The translations under genes and the position numbers were made by a program. Below the pieces are notes generated by a model. That model saw only the letters and a list, made by a program, of their open reading frames with translations. It had not been told where the DNA came from and searched no databases. A stretch of 64,000 bases of DNA. It comes from Buttiauxella noackiae ATCC 51607. GTDB taxonomy: Bacteria > Pseudomonadota > Gammaproteobacteria > Enterobacterales > Enterobacteriaceae. Positions 18,439 to 27,949 of the stretch are shown here, in pieces (within the stretch, counting starts at the first letter, position 1; each line of letters opens with the position of its first letter). The stretch covers positions 62,001-126,000 of the forward strand of contig NZ_LXEO01000065.1 of the NCBI RefSeq assembly GCF_001654865.1, given 5' to 3'.

Positions 18439-20094
18439 ATGTTGTCTGGGCAAACCCCAGCACGGGCCTGGAACACACGTCGCACCGAGAAACAGCGTCG
18501 TATGGCTTCCACCAACGTGCAGGGCAAGGTGCTTCCAACCGAAGGCCTTGTCGATATGCTGGAAAAACTGATCGCTCCTGGCGATCGCGTGGTGCTTGAA
18601 GGCAATAACCAAAAACAGGCGGATTTCCTTTCCCGCATGTTGGCTGAAGTTAGCCCATCCAAAGTTCACGACCTGCATATGATTATGCCGAGCGTCGGGC
18701 GTAGCGAACACCTTGATATTTTTGAAAAAGGTATCGCCCGCAAGCTCGATTTCTCCTTCTCTGGCACCCAAAGCCTACGCATTTCGCAGCTGCTTGAAGA
18801 CGGTCAGTTAGAGATTGGTGCCATTCATACCTACATCGAACTCTATTCCCGTTTGTATGTGGACCTCGCGCCGAACGTTGCGTTGATTGCCGGTTTTAAA
18901 GCTGACCGCAAAGGTAACTTGTATACCGGCGCCAGCACCGAAGATACACCAGCTCTGGTTGAAGCGGCTGCTTTCCACGATGGCATTGTTATCGCTCAGG
19001 TTAACGAACTGGTGGATGACGAGTGTGAATTGCCGCGTGTGGATATCCCCGGCTCGTGGATTGACTATGTAGTTGTTGCCGACAAACCATTCTTTATCGA
19101 ACCGCTGTTTACCCGCGACCCGCGTTTGATCAAGCAAGAACACATTCTGATGGCGATGATGGCGATTAAAGGCATCTACGCTGAACATCAGGTGCAATCG
19201 CTCAATCACGGCATCGGCTTTAACACCGCCGCCATCGAACTGCTGCTGCCGACCTACGGCGAACAGCTCGGCCTGAAAGGCAAAATCTGTAAACACTGGA
19301 CGCTGAACCCGCACCCAACATTAATCCCTGCCATTGAAAGCGGCTGGGTAGAAACCGTGCACTGCTTCGGCGGCGAACTGGGTATGGAAGAGTACGTACG
19401 CGCTCGTCCGGATGTGTTCTTTACCGGTGCCGACGGTTCGATGCGTTCTAACCGCGCGTTCTGCCAGTTAGCAGGCCAGTACGCGGTGGATATGTTTATC
19501 GGTTCTACCTTGCAGGTGGATGGCTACGCCAACTCCTCTACGGTGACTCGCGGTCGTCTGTCCGGTTTCGGCGGTGCGCCAAACATGGGCCATGACCCAC
19601 ACGGCCGTCGTCATGCAACGCCTGCCTGGCTTGCGATGCAGGCTCAACCGGATCTGATGCAGCGTGGCCGTAAGCTCGTTGTTCAGATGGTCGAAACCTT
19701 CCAGGCTGGCGTTAAGCCAACGTTCGTGGAAAAACTCGACGCGGTTGAAGTCGCAAAATCCTCCGGTATGCCGCTGGCTCCGGTCATGATTTACGGCGAT
19801 GACGTGACCCACGTGCTGACCGAAGAAGGCATCGCGTATCTGTATCGTGCTGAAAGCATGGAAGAGCGCCGTGCGATGGTGGCATCCGTTGCAGGTATCA
19901 CTGATATCGGTCTGGGTGTTGACGCTAAACGCGTTGCCGCATTGCGCCAAAGCGGCAAAGTGGTGTTCCCGGAAGACATGGGTATTCGCCGCACTGACGC
20001 AACCCGTTCTCTGCTGGCTGCCAGCAGCGTGGCGGACTTAGTGGAATGGTCTGGCGGTCTTTATAACCCACCTGCGAAATTCCGGAGCTGGTAA
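18439..20094 (+). CDS. mdcA: Malonate decarboxylase alpha subunit (malonate:ACP transferase)
   Basis: This 551-residue CoA-transferase-like subunit exchanges acetyl on the acyl carrier protein for malonate, forming malonyl-S-ACP. The N-terminus MLSGQTPARAWNTRR and blocks such as FTGADGSMRSNRAFCQLAGQ are characteristic of MdcA. An AGGAGG site precedes the ATG. It is the first gene of mdcABCDEFGH, in the same order as the biotin-independent Klebsiella pneumoniae system. The mdcB start overlaps its stop by one base. Confidence 0.96.
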   Translation: MLSGQTPARAWNTRRTEKQRRMASTNVQGKVLPTEGLVDMLEKLIAPGDRVVLEGNNQKQADFLSRMLAEVSPSKVHDLHMIMPSVGRSEHLDIFEKGIARKLDFSFSGTQSLRISQLLEDGQLEIGAIHTYIELYSRLYVDLAPNVALIAGFKADRKGNLYTGASTEDTPALVEAAAFHDGIVIAQVNELVDDECELPRVDIPGSWIDYVVVADKPFFIEPLFTRDPRLIKQEHILMAMMAIKGIYAEHQVQSLNHGIGFNTAAIELLLPTYGEQLGLKGKICKHWTLNPHPTLIPAIESGWVETVHCFGGELGMEEYVRARPDVFFTGADGSMRSNRAFCQLAGQYAVDMFIGSTLQVDGYANSSTVTRGRLSGFGGAPNMGHDPHGRRHATPAWLAMQAQPDLMQRGRKLVVQMVETFQAGVKPTFVEKLDAVEVAKSSGMPLAPVMIYGDDVTHVLTEEGIAYLYRAESMEERRAMVASVAGITDIGLGVDAKRVAALRQSGKVVFPEDMGIRRTDATRSLLAASSVADLVEWSGGLYNPPAKFRSW

Positions 20095-20978
20095 TGAAAC
20101 TACAGCCACAGATTGGGAGTGAAGGCAGCGCTGCATGGCTTGCAAGGGTTGCCACCCAAAGCTTGATCACAGAAGCACGCTTAAGCCCGAAACCTGGTCT
20201 CGTGGACAGTCGGGGAAGCGGTGCACATCACGACCTGACACTGGAATTGATGGAGCGCTCGGCGCACAGCCTTTCCCCGACGTTTCATGCGCTTGCATTG
20301 CAAAGCTGGCAACGCCCGGCCGATATCGCTCTACGCCAACTTGTAGGTCGGTTAGGCCGAGAAGGTGAAGCACAAATGATGGCGGCTACAGGTGGAGTGA
20401 ATACTCACCGGGGCGCCATTTGGGCACTCGGATTGCTGGTCGCCGCGGCGGCAATGCACGGCTGTGAAGGCAGTAGTTCAGAGATTGCGGCAAGTGCCGC
20501 AAAACTTGCCAGCCTGCCAGACAGCTGCGCACCAAAGGTTTTCAGTAAGGGGTTACTCGCAACACGCCGTTATCGCGTTCCTGGCGCCCGGGAAGAAGCC
20601 CAGCTTGGCTTCCCGCACATCATGCGACTGGCACTGCCGCAACTGCGTCGCAGCCGCCAGTCAGGCGCAACGGAAGAGCAAGCCCGGCTTGATGCTCTGA
20701 TGGCCATTATGACTTCGCTTAGCGATACCTGTGTGCTTTCACGTGCAGGCCTTGAAGGGCTGGAAACTATGCAAAACGGCGCGCGTAGCGTGTTGGTCGC
20801 AGGTGGCACAGCAACAGCTCAAGGTCGCGCAGCATTAGCCTGGCTCGATAAGCAAATGCTGGCACTCAATGCCTCTCCGGGTGGGGCCGCAGATTTGCTG
20901 GCCGCCACGCTGCTGGTTGACCGCATCGCCTGCGATAACGCGACGCTTACCCCATTACCGCAACATTCACACTTTTAA
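20094..20978 (+). CDS. mdcB: Triphosphoribosyl-dephospho-CoA synthase
   Basis: This 294-residue protein is related to CitG. It makes 2'-(5''-triphosphoribosyl)-3'-dephospho-CoA, the prosthetic-group precursor of MdcC, from ATP and dephospho-CoA. The family motif SPKPGLVDSRGSGAHHDLT is at about residues 31-49. It is translationally coupled to mdcA (TAATG). The enzyme acts with MdcG in maturing the carrier protein. Confidence 0.94.
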   Translation: MKLQPQIGSEGSAAWLARVATQSLITEARLSPKPGLVDSRGSGAHHDLTLELMERSAHSLSPTFHALALQSWQRPADIALRQLVGRLGREGEAQMMAATGGVNTHRGAIWALGLLVAAAAMHGCEGSSSEIAASAAKLASLPDSCAPKVFSKGLLATRRYRVPGAREEAQLGFPHIMRLALPQLRRSRQSGATEEQARLDALMAIMTSLSDTCVLSRAGLEGLETMQNGARSVLVAGGTATAQGRAALAWLDKQMLALNASPGGAADLLAATLLVDRIACDNATLTPLPQHSHF

Positions 20979-20987
20979 GAGGGTGTT

Positions 20988-21287
20988 ATGGAACACATTA
21001 CGTTGTCTTTTCCGGCAACTCGCACCGTTAGCGGCAAAGCGCTGGCGGGTGTAGTTGGCTCCGGTGATATGGAAGTTCTGTTTACCGCGACTCAGGGTGA
21101 AACCCTGGCTATCGCCATCACCACATCTGTCGATAACAGCGAGCAACGTTGGCAGGCACTGTTTGAACGCCTTGGCGCATTGTCCAGCCTGCCAGCCGGA
21201 CAGATGCAGATCCACGACTTTGGCGCGACGCCGGGTGTGGCTCGTATCCGCATCGAACAAGTTTTTGAAGAGGTGACTCATGCGTAA
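20988..21287 (+). CDS. mdcC: Malonate decarboxylase acyl carrier protein (delta subunit)
   Basis: This 99-residue carrier protein has the prosthetic-group serine at residue 25 (GVVGSGDMEV), the position used in Klebsiella MdcC. The phosphoribosyl-dephospho-CoA arm carries acetyl and malonyl groups between MdcA and MdcDE. It starts 10 bases after mdcB and overlaps mdcD by 8 bases. Confidence 0.95.
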   Translation: MEHITLSFPATRTVSGKALAGVVGSGDMEVLFTATQGETLAIAITTSVDNSEQRWQALFERLGALSSLPAGQMQIHDFGATPGVARIRIEQVFEEVTHA

Positions 21288-22113
21288 CGACAGCAGCTTT
21301 ATCGAACTTAAAGCGCGTGAACGTGCTCGCCTGCTGCTCGATGACGGCAGCTTCCGCGAACTGCTTGACCCATTCGAAGGCATTGTTTCCCCGTGGTTAG
21401 AAGCTCAGGGCATCGTTGTGCAATCTGACGACGGCATGGTCGTTGCCAAAGGCACCATTAATGGCGGCCCGGCGGTAGTGATTGCGATTGAAGGTGCTTT
21501 CCAGGGCGGCAGCATGGGTGAAGTGTCCGGTGCGAAAATGGCCGCAGCCCTTGAACTGGCAGCGGAAGATAACCGTAACGGCATCCCGACTCAGGCGGTT
21601 TTGTGCCTCGAAACGGGCGGCGTGCGCTTACAAGAAGCAAACCTTGGCCTTGCGGCAATCGCAGATATTCACGCCGCTATCGTGGATCTGCGCCGTTATA
21701 CGCCGGTCATTGGCGTGGTGGCAGGCACCGTGGGCTGCTTCGGCGGGATGTCTATTGCAGCAGCATTATGCAGCCACTTGATTGTGACTCGCGAAGCGCG
21801 CCTTGGCCTGAACGGTCCGCAGGTTATCGAACAGGAAGCGGGAATCGACGAATACGATTCACGTAACCGTCCGTTTATCTGGAGCATGACTGGCGGCGAA
21901 GTTCGCTATGAGAGCGGCCTGGTGGAAACGCTGGTGGGTGATGGCGTCAACGCTGTTAAACAAGCGGTGAACGCAGCTATCGCCAAAGGTGTTCCGGCTC
22001 AACATCGTACCGATAACTATGACTGGTATCTCGAGCGCCTGAACAATTTCGACACCACTAAACAGGCTGATTCCGAACAGATTAAACAGCTTTTTGGGGA
22101 GAAACGCGCATGA
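21280..22113 (+). CDS. mdcD: Malonate decarboxylase beta subunit
   Basis: This 277-residue carboxyltransferase-fold subunit, with MdcE, decarboxylates malonyl-S-ACP to acetyl-S-ACP and CO2. The family stretch ETGGVRLQEANLGLAAIA is near residues 111-128. It overlaps mdcC by 8 bases and mdcE by 4, giving tight stoichiometric coupling. No membrane segments are seen, as expected for the soluble, sodium-independent enzyme. MdcL/M-type transporter genes are not present in the operon. Confidence 0.95.
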   Translation: MRNDSSFIELKARERARLLLDDGSFRELLDPFEGIVSPWLEAQGIVVQSDDGMVVAKGTINGGPAVVIAIEGAFQGGSMGEVSGAKMAAALELAAEDNRNGIPTQAVLCLETGGVRLQEANLGLAAIADIHAAIVDLRRYTPVIGVVAGTVGCFGGMSIAAALCSHLIVTREARLGLNGPQVIEQEAGIDEYDSRNRPFIWSMTGGEVRYESGLVETLVGDGVNAVKQAVNAAIAKGVPAQHRTDNYDWYLERLNNFDTTKQADSEQIKQLFGEKRA

Positions 22114-22910
22114 GCCAGAAACTGAATCGCGCCGCCATTTGGTTGGACAAACTCACCGCAAACGCACCGCATATGGCTGGCCTGTGTGCTTCAGTACAAG
22201 TTGCTGACGGCACCGTTGATGGTAAAGCCGCACGCTTTATCGCGGTCGTGCCGGACGAAAATAACCACTACCCGCGTGCAAAAGGCGGGGAAGTGGGTCT
22301 GCTTGAAGGCTGGACACTGGCAAAAGTGGTTAGCGAAACCATCGCAGAAGATGCTGAAAAGTCGGAGAAACGCGCCATTGTGGCGGTGATTGATGTTCCG
22401 AGCCAGGCTTATGGCCGTCGCGAAGAAGCATTTGGTATTCACCAGGCACTGGCAGGTGCAGCAGCGGCTTACGCCAATGCGCGTCTGGCGGGGCACCCGG
22501 TTGTTGGGCTGATTGTTGGTAAAGCGATGTCCGGTGCGTTCCTTGCACACGGCTACCAGGCAAACCGCCTGATCGCGTTCAACGATTCTGGCGTGATGAT
22601 CCACGCAATGGGTAAAGAGTCTGCAGCACGAATCACGCTGCGTACTGTAGAAGCGCTGGAAAAACTGGCGGCGACCATCCCACCGATGGCTTACGACATC
22701 AGCAACTACGAAACCCTGGGCCTGTTATCCGCTCTGCTGGATATCGCCAGTCCTGAAGCGCCACTTGGTGCTGATATGGACAAAGTGAACGCAGCGCTGG
22801 CGACCGCAGTACGCGAAGCCCGCACGGATAACACGCTGAAAAACCGCCTGAATGCGAAAAATCGCAGTAGCTCAGCGCTGGTTCGCGAACGTATGCGAGC
22901 AAGCTGGTAA
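22110..22910 (+). CDS. mdcE: Malonate decarboxylase gamma subunit
   Basis: This 266-residue partner of MdcD also has the crotonase/carboxyltransferase fold (GHPVVGLIVGKAMSGAFLAHG near residues 129-149). MdcDE together form the decarboxylase site. The start overlaps the mdcD stop by four bases (ATGA). A roughly 140-base gap then precedes the transporter gene mdcF. Confidence 0.95.
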   Translation: MSQKLNRAAIWLDKLTANAPHMAGLCASVQVADGTVDGKAARFIAVVPDENNHYPRAKGGEVGLLEGWTLAKVVSETIAEDAEKSEKRAIVAVIDVPSQAYGRREEAFGIHQALAGAAAAYANARLAGHPVVGLIVGKAMSGAFLAHGYQANRLIAFNDSGVMIHAMGKESAARITLRTVEALEKLAATIPPMAYDISNYETLGLLSALLDIASPEAPLGADMDKVNAALATAVREARTDNTLKNRLNAKNRSSSALVRERMRASW

Positions 22911-23049
22911 CGATTGTAATTAGAGCCAAAAGACAGACCTGCCAGACGATAATAATGGGCGCCGTTAGAGCGCCCAATAAACAACACTCGTCTGAAAATA
23001 ATAACTATCGCGCTCGTGCCAGATTTCTTTTTTAACTACAGGTGAAGTT

Positions 23050-24009
23050 ATGACTTACGTAATTGTTCATGCTCTTGCGCCCATTTTTGTCATCATGCTG
23101 CTCGGCTTTTTCGCCGGTAAAGCAAAGATGGTCGATAACAAAAATGTTTCCTTGCTCAATATCTTTGTAATGGATTTCGCTCTGCCTGCCGCACTGTTTA
23201 GTGCAACGGTTCAAACCCCATGGGAAGGTATCGTTAAACAGTCACCAATGAGTGTGGTGCTGGTTCTGGCAATGTGGATTACCTACGCTGCGATTTATTT
23301 CCTGGCGACCAAAGTATTCAAAAAATCTCCGCAGGATGCGGCTGTACTGACATTGACCGTTGCGTTACCAAACTATGCTGCACTTGGCCTGCCAATTTTG
23401 GGTAGCGTGCTGGGTGAAGGTCCATCAACGTCGCTGTCTGTTGCGGTTTCTATCGCTTGCGGTTCCGTACTGATGACGCCGTTCTGCCTGATGATTCTGG
23501 AACGTGAAAAAGCGCGTGCCGCGGGCGAAGCTGCCGGTTCTACACTTGCGATGCTGCCAGTGTTGATGTGGCGTTCACTGAAAAAACCTATCGTTTGGGG
23601 CCCGCTACTGGGTGTGATTCTGTCAGCGATTGGCATTCGTATGCCGGACCTGCTGCTGTCGTCTATCAAACCACTGGGGATGTCGGCAACCGCTGCTGCG
23701 CTGTTCCTGACCGGTGTGATTCTTTCTGCCCGTAAGCTGAAAATCAACACCGTGGTTTGCACCGCGACCATCACCAAACTGCTGATTCAGCCATTCATCG
23801 CCTGGGGTATCGTGCTGGCGTTGGGTCTGAGCGGCCCGATTGCTATCACTGCCATTCTGATGATTGCGCTGTCTGCTGGTTTCTTCGGTGTGGTGTTTGG
23901 AAACCGCTTCGGCGTGCAGTCTCCGGATGCAGAGGCCGTCTTGCTGCTGAGCTCCGTGCTCTCTATCCTGTCGTTACCGCTGTTTATCTCTTTGACTTCA
24001 GGAATGTAA
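23050..24009 (+). CDS. mdcF: MdcF, malonate transporter of the auxin-efflux-carrier family
   Basis: This 319-residue hydrophobic protein has about ten predicted membrane segments and the typical AEC N-terminus (ALAPIFVIMLLGFFAGK). In Klebsiella the corresponding mdcF product is assigned to malonate uptake. An AGGTGAAGTT ribosome site precedes the ATG. It lies within the mdc operon, 3 bases before mdcG. A separate TRAP system on the far side of mdcR might transport the same substrate. Confidence 0.92.
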   Translation: MTYVIVHALAPIFVIMLLGFFAGKAKMVDNKNVSLLNIFVMDFALPAALFSATVQTPWEGIVKQSPMSVVLVLAMWITYAAIYFLATKVFKKSPQDAAVLTLTVALPNYAALGLPILGSVLGEGPSTSLSVAVSIACGSVLMTPFCLMILEREKARAAGEAAGSTLAMLPVLMWRSLKKPIVWGPLLGVILSAIGIRMPDLLLSSIKPLGMSATAAALFLTGVILSARKLKINTVVCTATITKLLIQPFIAWGIVLALGLSGPIAITAILMIALSAGFFGVVFGNRFGVQSPDAEAVLLLSSVLSILSLPLFISLTSGM

Positions 24010-24012
24010 AAC

Positions 24013-24630
24013 ATGAACACACCACGCCCACACGACTTACTCTGGCTTAGCGAAAGCAACGCGCTTGAAGGCGTGAGTGAAGAGTGGGTAGCAAGCCAGT
24101 GGCGGCCTCAGCTTCCAGTGGTAGTGCGGCGTGATGTGAATACTGACGCGCGCATTCCGGTAGGTGTTCGTGGAATGCGCCGCGACCAGCGTGCAGCCGG
24201 TTGGGTGAATGCCGCAAAGATTAAACGCGTCGTTTCCCCGGAATCACTGGCTTCACGCGAACTCTTAATGAAATCCCCGTTTGTTTCAATGCCGCCTGTT
24301 CAGGGGGCTATTCAACTGGCACTGCGTGAATGGCCCTGGGTTTGGGGTATCACTGGTAGTGTAGGTTATGCGCTGGCGACCGAAGTACCGGTACTGCATG
24401 CGGATAGCGATCTTGATTTAATCATTCGTTGCCCTGAGCGTGTAGAACGCGAGGCGCTATTGGAATGGCAGCAGGTCATCGGCCAGTTGTTATGCCGTGC
24501 CGATACGCAAATCGAAACACCGTTAGGGGCATTTGCGCTGGCAGAATGGTTGCGTGATGGACGCGTGCTGCTGAAAACCAGCAGTGGGCCGCATCTGGTC
24601 ACCGATCCGTGGATGTCAGGAGAAAAGTAA
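24013..24630 (+). CDS. mdcG: Phosphoribosyl-dephospho-CoA transferase
   Basis: This 205-residue nucleotidyltransferase attaches the prosthetic group made by MdcB to MdcC. The nucleotidyltransferase signature GSVGYALA (residues 115-122), followed by DSDLDLI with Asp133 and Asp135, matches the catalytic G-S...D-x-D pattern shared with CitX-like enzymes. It starts three bases after mdcF. A REP element separates it from mdcH. Confidence 0.93.
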   Translation: MNTPRPHDLLWLSESNALEGVSEEWVASQWRPQLPVVVRRDVNTDARIPVGVRGMRRDQRAAGWVNAAKIKRVVSPESLASRELLMKSPFVSMPPVQGAIQLALREWPWVWGITGSVGYALATEVPVLHADSDLDLIIRCPERVEREALLEWQQVIGQLLCRADTQIETPLGAFALAEWLRDGRVLLKTSSGPHLVTDPWMSGEK

Positions 24631-24640
24631 GGCCTTTCTT

Positions 24641-24721
24641 TTGTAGAGTGGATAAGCGAGAGCAACATCCACTGTTTACGCCAGCTCTGGCGGGTGACGC
24701 GTTGCTTACCCGCCCTACAAA
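24641..24721. repeat. REP/BIME-type element inside the mdc operon
   Basis: TTGTAGAGTGGATAAGCG opens the element and GCTTACCCGCCCTACAA closes it, forming two inverted REP-like units between mdcG and mdcH. An intra-operon REP can change message stability, so mdcH may be expressed at a different level from mdcA-G. Confidence 0.72.
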
Positions 24722-24751
24722 ACCTATTCGACGGACGTTGTTGGCAATCAT

Positions 24752-25660
24752 ATGAAAATTCTCTTTACCTTTCCCGGGCAGGGAACGCAACGTGCAGGCA
24801 TGTTGCAGACGTTGCCGCAAAATAGCGACATTATGGTGCGTGTTCGCGCTGTTTTAGGTGATGAAGCCGATTCGCTTGATACGCCTGAAGCACTGAAACA
24901 TACCCGCGCCGTTCAGCTTTGCCTTCTTATCGCTGGTGTTGCTAATGCGCAGGCGCTGGAACGTAACGGCGTGCTGCCCGATATGGTGTGCGGCCTGTCC
25001 ATCGGTGCTTTTCCGGCAGCAGTCGTTGCAGGTGCTTTGGACTTTGAAGATGCGCTACGCCTTGTCGCATTGCGCGGTGATTTAATGGAGCAGGCGTATC
25101 CGCAAGGGTATGGATTAACGGCGATCACTGGTTTGCAGTTAAGCCAGGTGGAAAAGCTGATAGAAGGTAGCGGGACTTACATCGCCAATATCAACGCCGA
25201 ACAGCAAATTGTGATTGCGGGCCGTGATAAGGATATGGCGCAAGTCGCGCAACGCGCACTGGCATCAGGGGCGCAGAAGGCGAAGCAACTGGCGGTAAGC
25301 GTGCCATCACACTGCGAATTACTGCGTGAACCGGCGCTGAAGCTGCAACAGGCTTTTGCCGATGTGACACTGACTCGCCCGCGTTGTACTTATCTCAGTG
25401 GCAGTACTGCGCGAGTGGCCTGGCAACCAGAGAAAATTGCTGAAGATTTGGCGCTGAATATGTCGCGTACCGTACGCTGGCGCGATGCGATGATCGCCGC
25501 TAACGAACGCGATGTGCGCCTGGCAATCGAAATGCCACCGGGAAGTGTGCTAACAGGTCTGACGCGACAGGCATTTCGTGAAGGTGAAATGTTGTGTGCA
25601 GAACAAAACAGCGTGGAGCTGATTAAACGCCTGGCTGAGCGCGTTAAAGAACTGCGTTAG
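24752..25660 (+). CDS. mdcH: MdcH, malonyl-CoA:ACP malonyltransferase
   Basis: This 302-residue FabD-like acyltransferase primes the carrier protein by transferring a malonyl group from malonyl-CoA. The N-terminus FTFPGQGTQ, the nucleophile elbow GLSIG (Ser83) and VPSHCELL (His187) are the expected acyltransferase motifs. It is the last gene of the operon; its 3' end overlaps the convergent mdcR by 17 bases. Confidence 0.95.
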   Translation: MKILFTFPGQGTQRAGMLQTLPQNSDIMVRVRAVLGDEADSLDTPEALKHTRAVQLCLLIAGVANAQALERNGVLPDMVCGLSIGAFPAAVVAGALDFEDALRLVALRGDLMEQAYPQGYGLTAITGLQLSQVEKLIEGSGTYIANINAEQQIVIAGRDKDMAQVAQRALASGAQKAKQLAVSVPSHCELLREPALKLQQAFADVTLTRPRCTYLSGSTARVAWQPEKIAEDLALNMSRTVRWRDAMIAANERDVRLAIEMPPGSVLTGLTRQAFREGEMLCAEQNSVELIKRLAERVKELR

Positions 25661-26582
25661 GCGTATCAATAATCGAGCGGGCGTACATGCGCCCTTCGGC
25701 GGCCAGCGCCAATAAATTCGGGTCAAGCTCGCGGTTACGGGCAAAAACAATCGCAATAGATTGCTGCATTTGATAAGGCTCGGCGAGCTTGAGCAGTTGC
25801 ACCGAATTTTCATACACTTTCTTCATTCTCCCCGGCATTAACGCCAGTCCCACACCTGCCTGTACCAGGCTTATCATCGAGAAAATATCGTTCACGCGCG
25901 TCACAATCTCGGGCTCAAAACCTGCAATGTGAAACGCTTCCTGGAAACCGTTATAGGTCGCAAATCCTTCGGCTAATGAAACAAATTTTTCGCTGTGGTA
26001 ATCACGAAGATCTGCAAATTTGCTGGTATCGAGTGGGAAAGTACTGGATGCGGCGAGGAAAATATCATCCTGAAATAATGGCAGTACCTCCAGGCGGTTA
26101 CGGTCGATTTCGCTTTCCGAAATAGAAATCAGAATCGCGTCAAGTACGCCATCTTCAAGCATGTTGAGTAGCATTTGATTGGAACCCATGGTGAGATCCA
26201 TCTCAAGTTCAGGGCGGCGCAATTTCATTCCCATAATCAGACGCGGCACAGTTTCTAGCGTCAACGAATAGAGCGTGCCGATGCGCAGTCTTCCTTGCCC
26301 AACACCCGCCGCCTGGCGCGTTTCTTCAATACCACGCGCCATCAGCGCTACGGCTTCCTGGCTGTGTTCGAGCAGAGTGTAAGCCGATGGCAGAGGCACC
26401 AGGTTGCGGCCTTTATGGATGAACAGCGGGCAGCGCACGCCTTCTTCAAGCGTATGCAACGCGCGATGGACACTTACACCACTAATACCAAGCGTTTCAG
26501 CGGTACGGGCGATGTTCCCCTTTTCCATAAACGCAATAAAAATCTCGAGTTTACGGAAGGTGATTTCTGCATCTATTTTCAT
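25644..26582 (-). CDS. mdcR: MdcR, LysR-family regulator of malonate utilisation
   Basis: This protein of about 312 residues from the ATG at 26582 (MKIDAEITFRKLEIF) has an N-terminal winged helix (ARTAETLGISGVSVHRALHTLEEG) and a co-inducer domain. I chose this start by resemblance to Klebsiella MdcR. An in-frame ATG at 26618, preceded by AGGG, would add 12 residues and cannot be excluded. The gene is convergent with mdcH and divergent from the TRAP genes, so it may control both units. The co-inducer is expected to be malonate. Confidence 0.92.
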   Translation of the reverse strand: MKIDAEITFRKLEIFIAFMEKGNIARTAETLGISGVSVHRALHTLEEGVRCPLFIHKGRNLVPLPSAYTLLEHSQEAVALMARGIEETRQAAGVGQGRLRIGTLYSLTLETVPRLIMGMKLRRPELEMDLTMGSNQMLLNMLEDGVLDAILISISESEIDRNRLEVLPLFQDDIFLAASSTFPLDTSKFADLRDYHSEKFVSLAEGFATYNGFQEAFHIAGFEPEIVTRVNDIFSMISLVQAGVGLALMPGRMKKVYENSVQLLKLAEPYQMQQSIAIVFARNRELDPNLLALAAEGRMYARSIIDTPNAVL

Positions 26583-26888
26583 TAGTTTTCCGAATGTTTC
26601 ACCCAGTAAGATTGCCATAAAGTACCCTAAAACCGTTGCTGCTTCACTGACTCAGTTCTTGTCTGCGCACTCCCTATTTCTGACGATTGCCGTTTGTCTT
26701 TCCAAAAGTAGTTCATTAATTGTGCGATTCATAAGCGTAAAACGCTGCGTTTTTGAGATCTCATCAGCAAAATGAATCAAAAGTTCTTTTTAAATAAAAT
26801 AACGTTTCATTTTATGGGGTTTTGATGTGTAAATGATTCCGAAACGTAATAGTACCGAACTGAAATCATGGATAAGGGAGTCTGAAGG
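26583..26888. promoter_or_regulatory. mdcR-TRAP divergent control region
   Basis: About 300 bases between divergent mdcR and the TRAP binding-protein gene, with no supported ORF. It contains AAAACGC-T-GCGTTTT (26739-26753), a perfect 7-base inverted repeat. AATGAATCA (about 26771-26779) resembles half of the AATGA-T-TCATT palindrome before mdcA. The region is AT-rich, as promoters are. Confidence 0.4.
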
Positions 26889-27902
26889 ATGCAGCATTTC
26901 AAACATGTTTTGCCAAAAATTTCGCTGGTTGCTACCGCTGTTGCGGCGACAATTTTACTGAGCGGATGTGGAGATGACGCAGCGCCAACAGGCCCTGTAG
27001 TCCTGAAAACAGCGTTTAACCAGTCTGAAAACAACCCACAATACAAAGCATTAGTCTCTTTCAGCGATAAGCTGGAATCTGCGACTAATGGTCGCTACAA
27101 ACTTGAAATTCACCCTAACGAACTGTTAGGTGACCAGCGCGCTTCACTGGAACTGGTTCAGTCTGGCGCGATTCAGATGGCGGTCGTTGCCAACCCACTG
27201 GTGGAAAACTTTAATAAAAACTTCTCTGTTCTGGCGATGCCGTACGTTTACGACAACCCGGAACATCAACGCAAAGTGTTTACTTCGGGCGTGCTGGATA
27301 ACCTGTTTGCTTCCACCAAAGGCACTGGTTTTGAAGTTATTACCGCCTATACAGCAGGCGCTCGCAGTGTTTACACCAAAGGTGCCGCAGTCACCAGTCC
27401 GGCCGATATGCAGGGCAAAAAGATCCGCGTAATGCAGTCCGACACCATGATCAAAATGCTGTCTTGCATGGGTGGAACCGGCGTACCGATGGGCCAGGGT
27501 GAAGTGTATTCAGCGATTCAGCAGGGCGTTCTGGATGGTGCTGAAAACAATGAGATCACTTATGCCGATCTGAAGCAGTACGAAGTGGCTCCTTACTTCT
27601 CTGCAACGCGTCATGTCATGGTGGCTGATTTGCTCGTCGCGAATGAAAGCTTCATTGCCAAAATGGATGAAAGTGACCGCGAACTGTTCCGTAAGCTTGC
27701 TAAAGAGAGCACCCAGACTCAGTTTGAGCTTTGGGACAAAGCCCTTGATGGTGCGCGTAAAACCGCAAAAGACAACGGTGCAGTCTTCACCGAAGTGGAT
27801 ATCAAACCATTCCAGGAACGTTGCAAACCGCTGCAAGCAGCCATGTTGACCACCCCGGAACAAAAAGCGCTGTACGAAAAAATTCGTGAGTTGGCCGAGT
27901 AA
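26889..27902 (+). CDS. TRAP transporter substrate-binding protein (DctP family)
   Basis: This 337-residue solute-binding protein has an N-terminal signal with a lipobox-like LLSGC (Cys near residue 27), so it may be membrane-anchored. The DctP body shows KLEIHPNELLGDQR and the conserved arginine segment GKKIRVMQS that typically binds the substrate carboxylate. Downstream genes encode the small and large membrane subunits. Proximity to mdcR suggests malonate or another dicarboxylate, but specificity cannot be read from sequence. Confidence 0.9.
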   Translation: MQHFKHVLPKISLVATAVAATILLSGCGDDAAPTGPVVLKTAFNQSENNPQYKALVSFSDKLESATNGRYKLEIHPNELLGDQRASLELVQSGAIQMAVVANPLVENFNKNFSVLAMPYVYDNPEHQRKVFTSGVLDNLFASTKGTGFEVITAYTAGARSVYTKGAAVTSPADMQGKKIRVMQSDTMIKMLSCMGGTGVPMGQGEVYSAIQQGVLDGAENNEITYADLKQYEVAPYFSATRHVMVADLLVANESFIAKMDESDRELFRKLAKESTQTQFELWDKALDGARKTAKDNGAVFTEVDIKPFQERCKPLQAAMLTTPEQKALYEKIRELAE

Positions 27903-27917
27903 TTCGGCCTGAAGTCA

Positions 27918-27937
27918 GGGGGACGAGGATGTCCCCC
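27918..27937 (+). promoter_or_regulatory. Stable hairpin between TRAP binding-protein and small-subunit genes
   Basis: GGGGGAC (27918-27924) pairs with GTCCCCC (27931-27937) around GAGGAT. It encloses the first possible ATG of the small subunit (27929), which argues that translation starts at the next ATG (27950). Such stems often protect the binding-protein message. Confidence 0.6.
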
Positions 27938-27949
27938 GTGGAGATAAAA

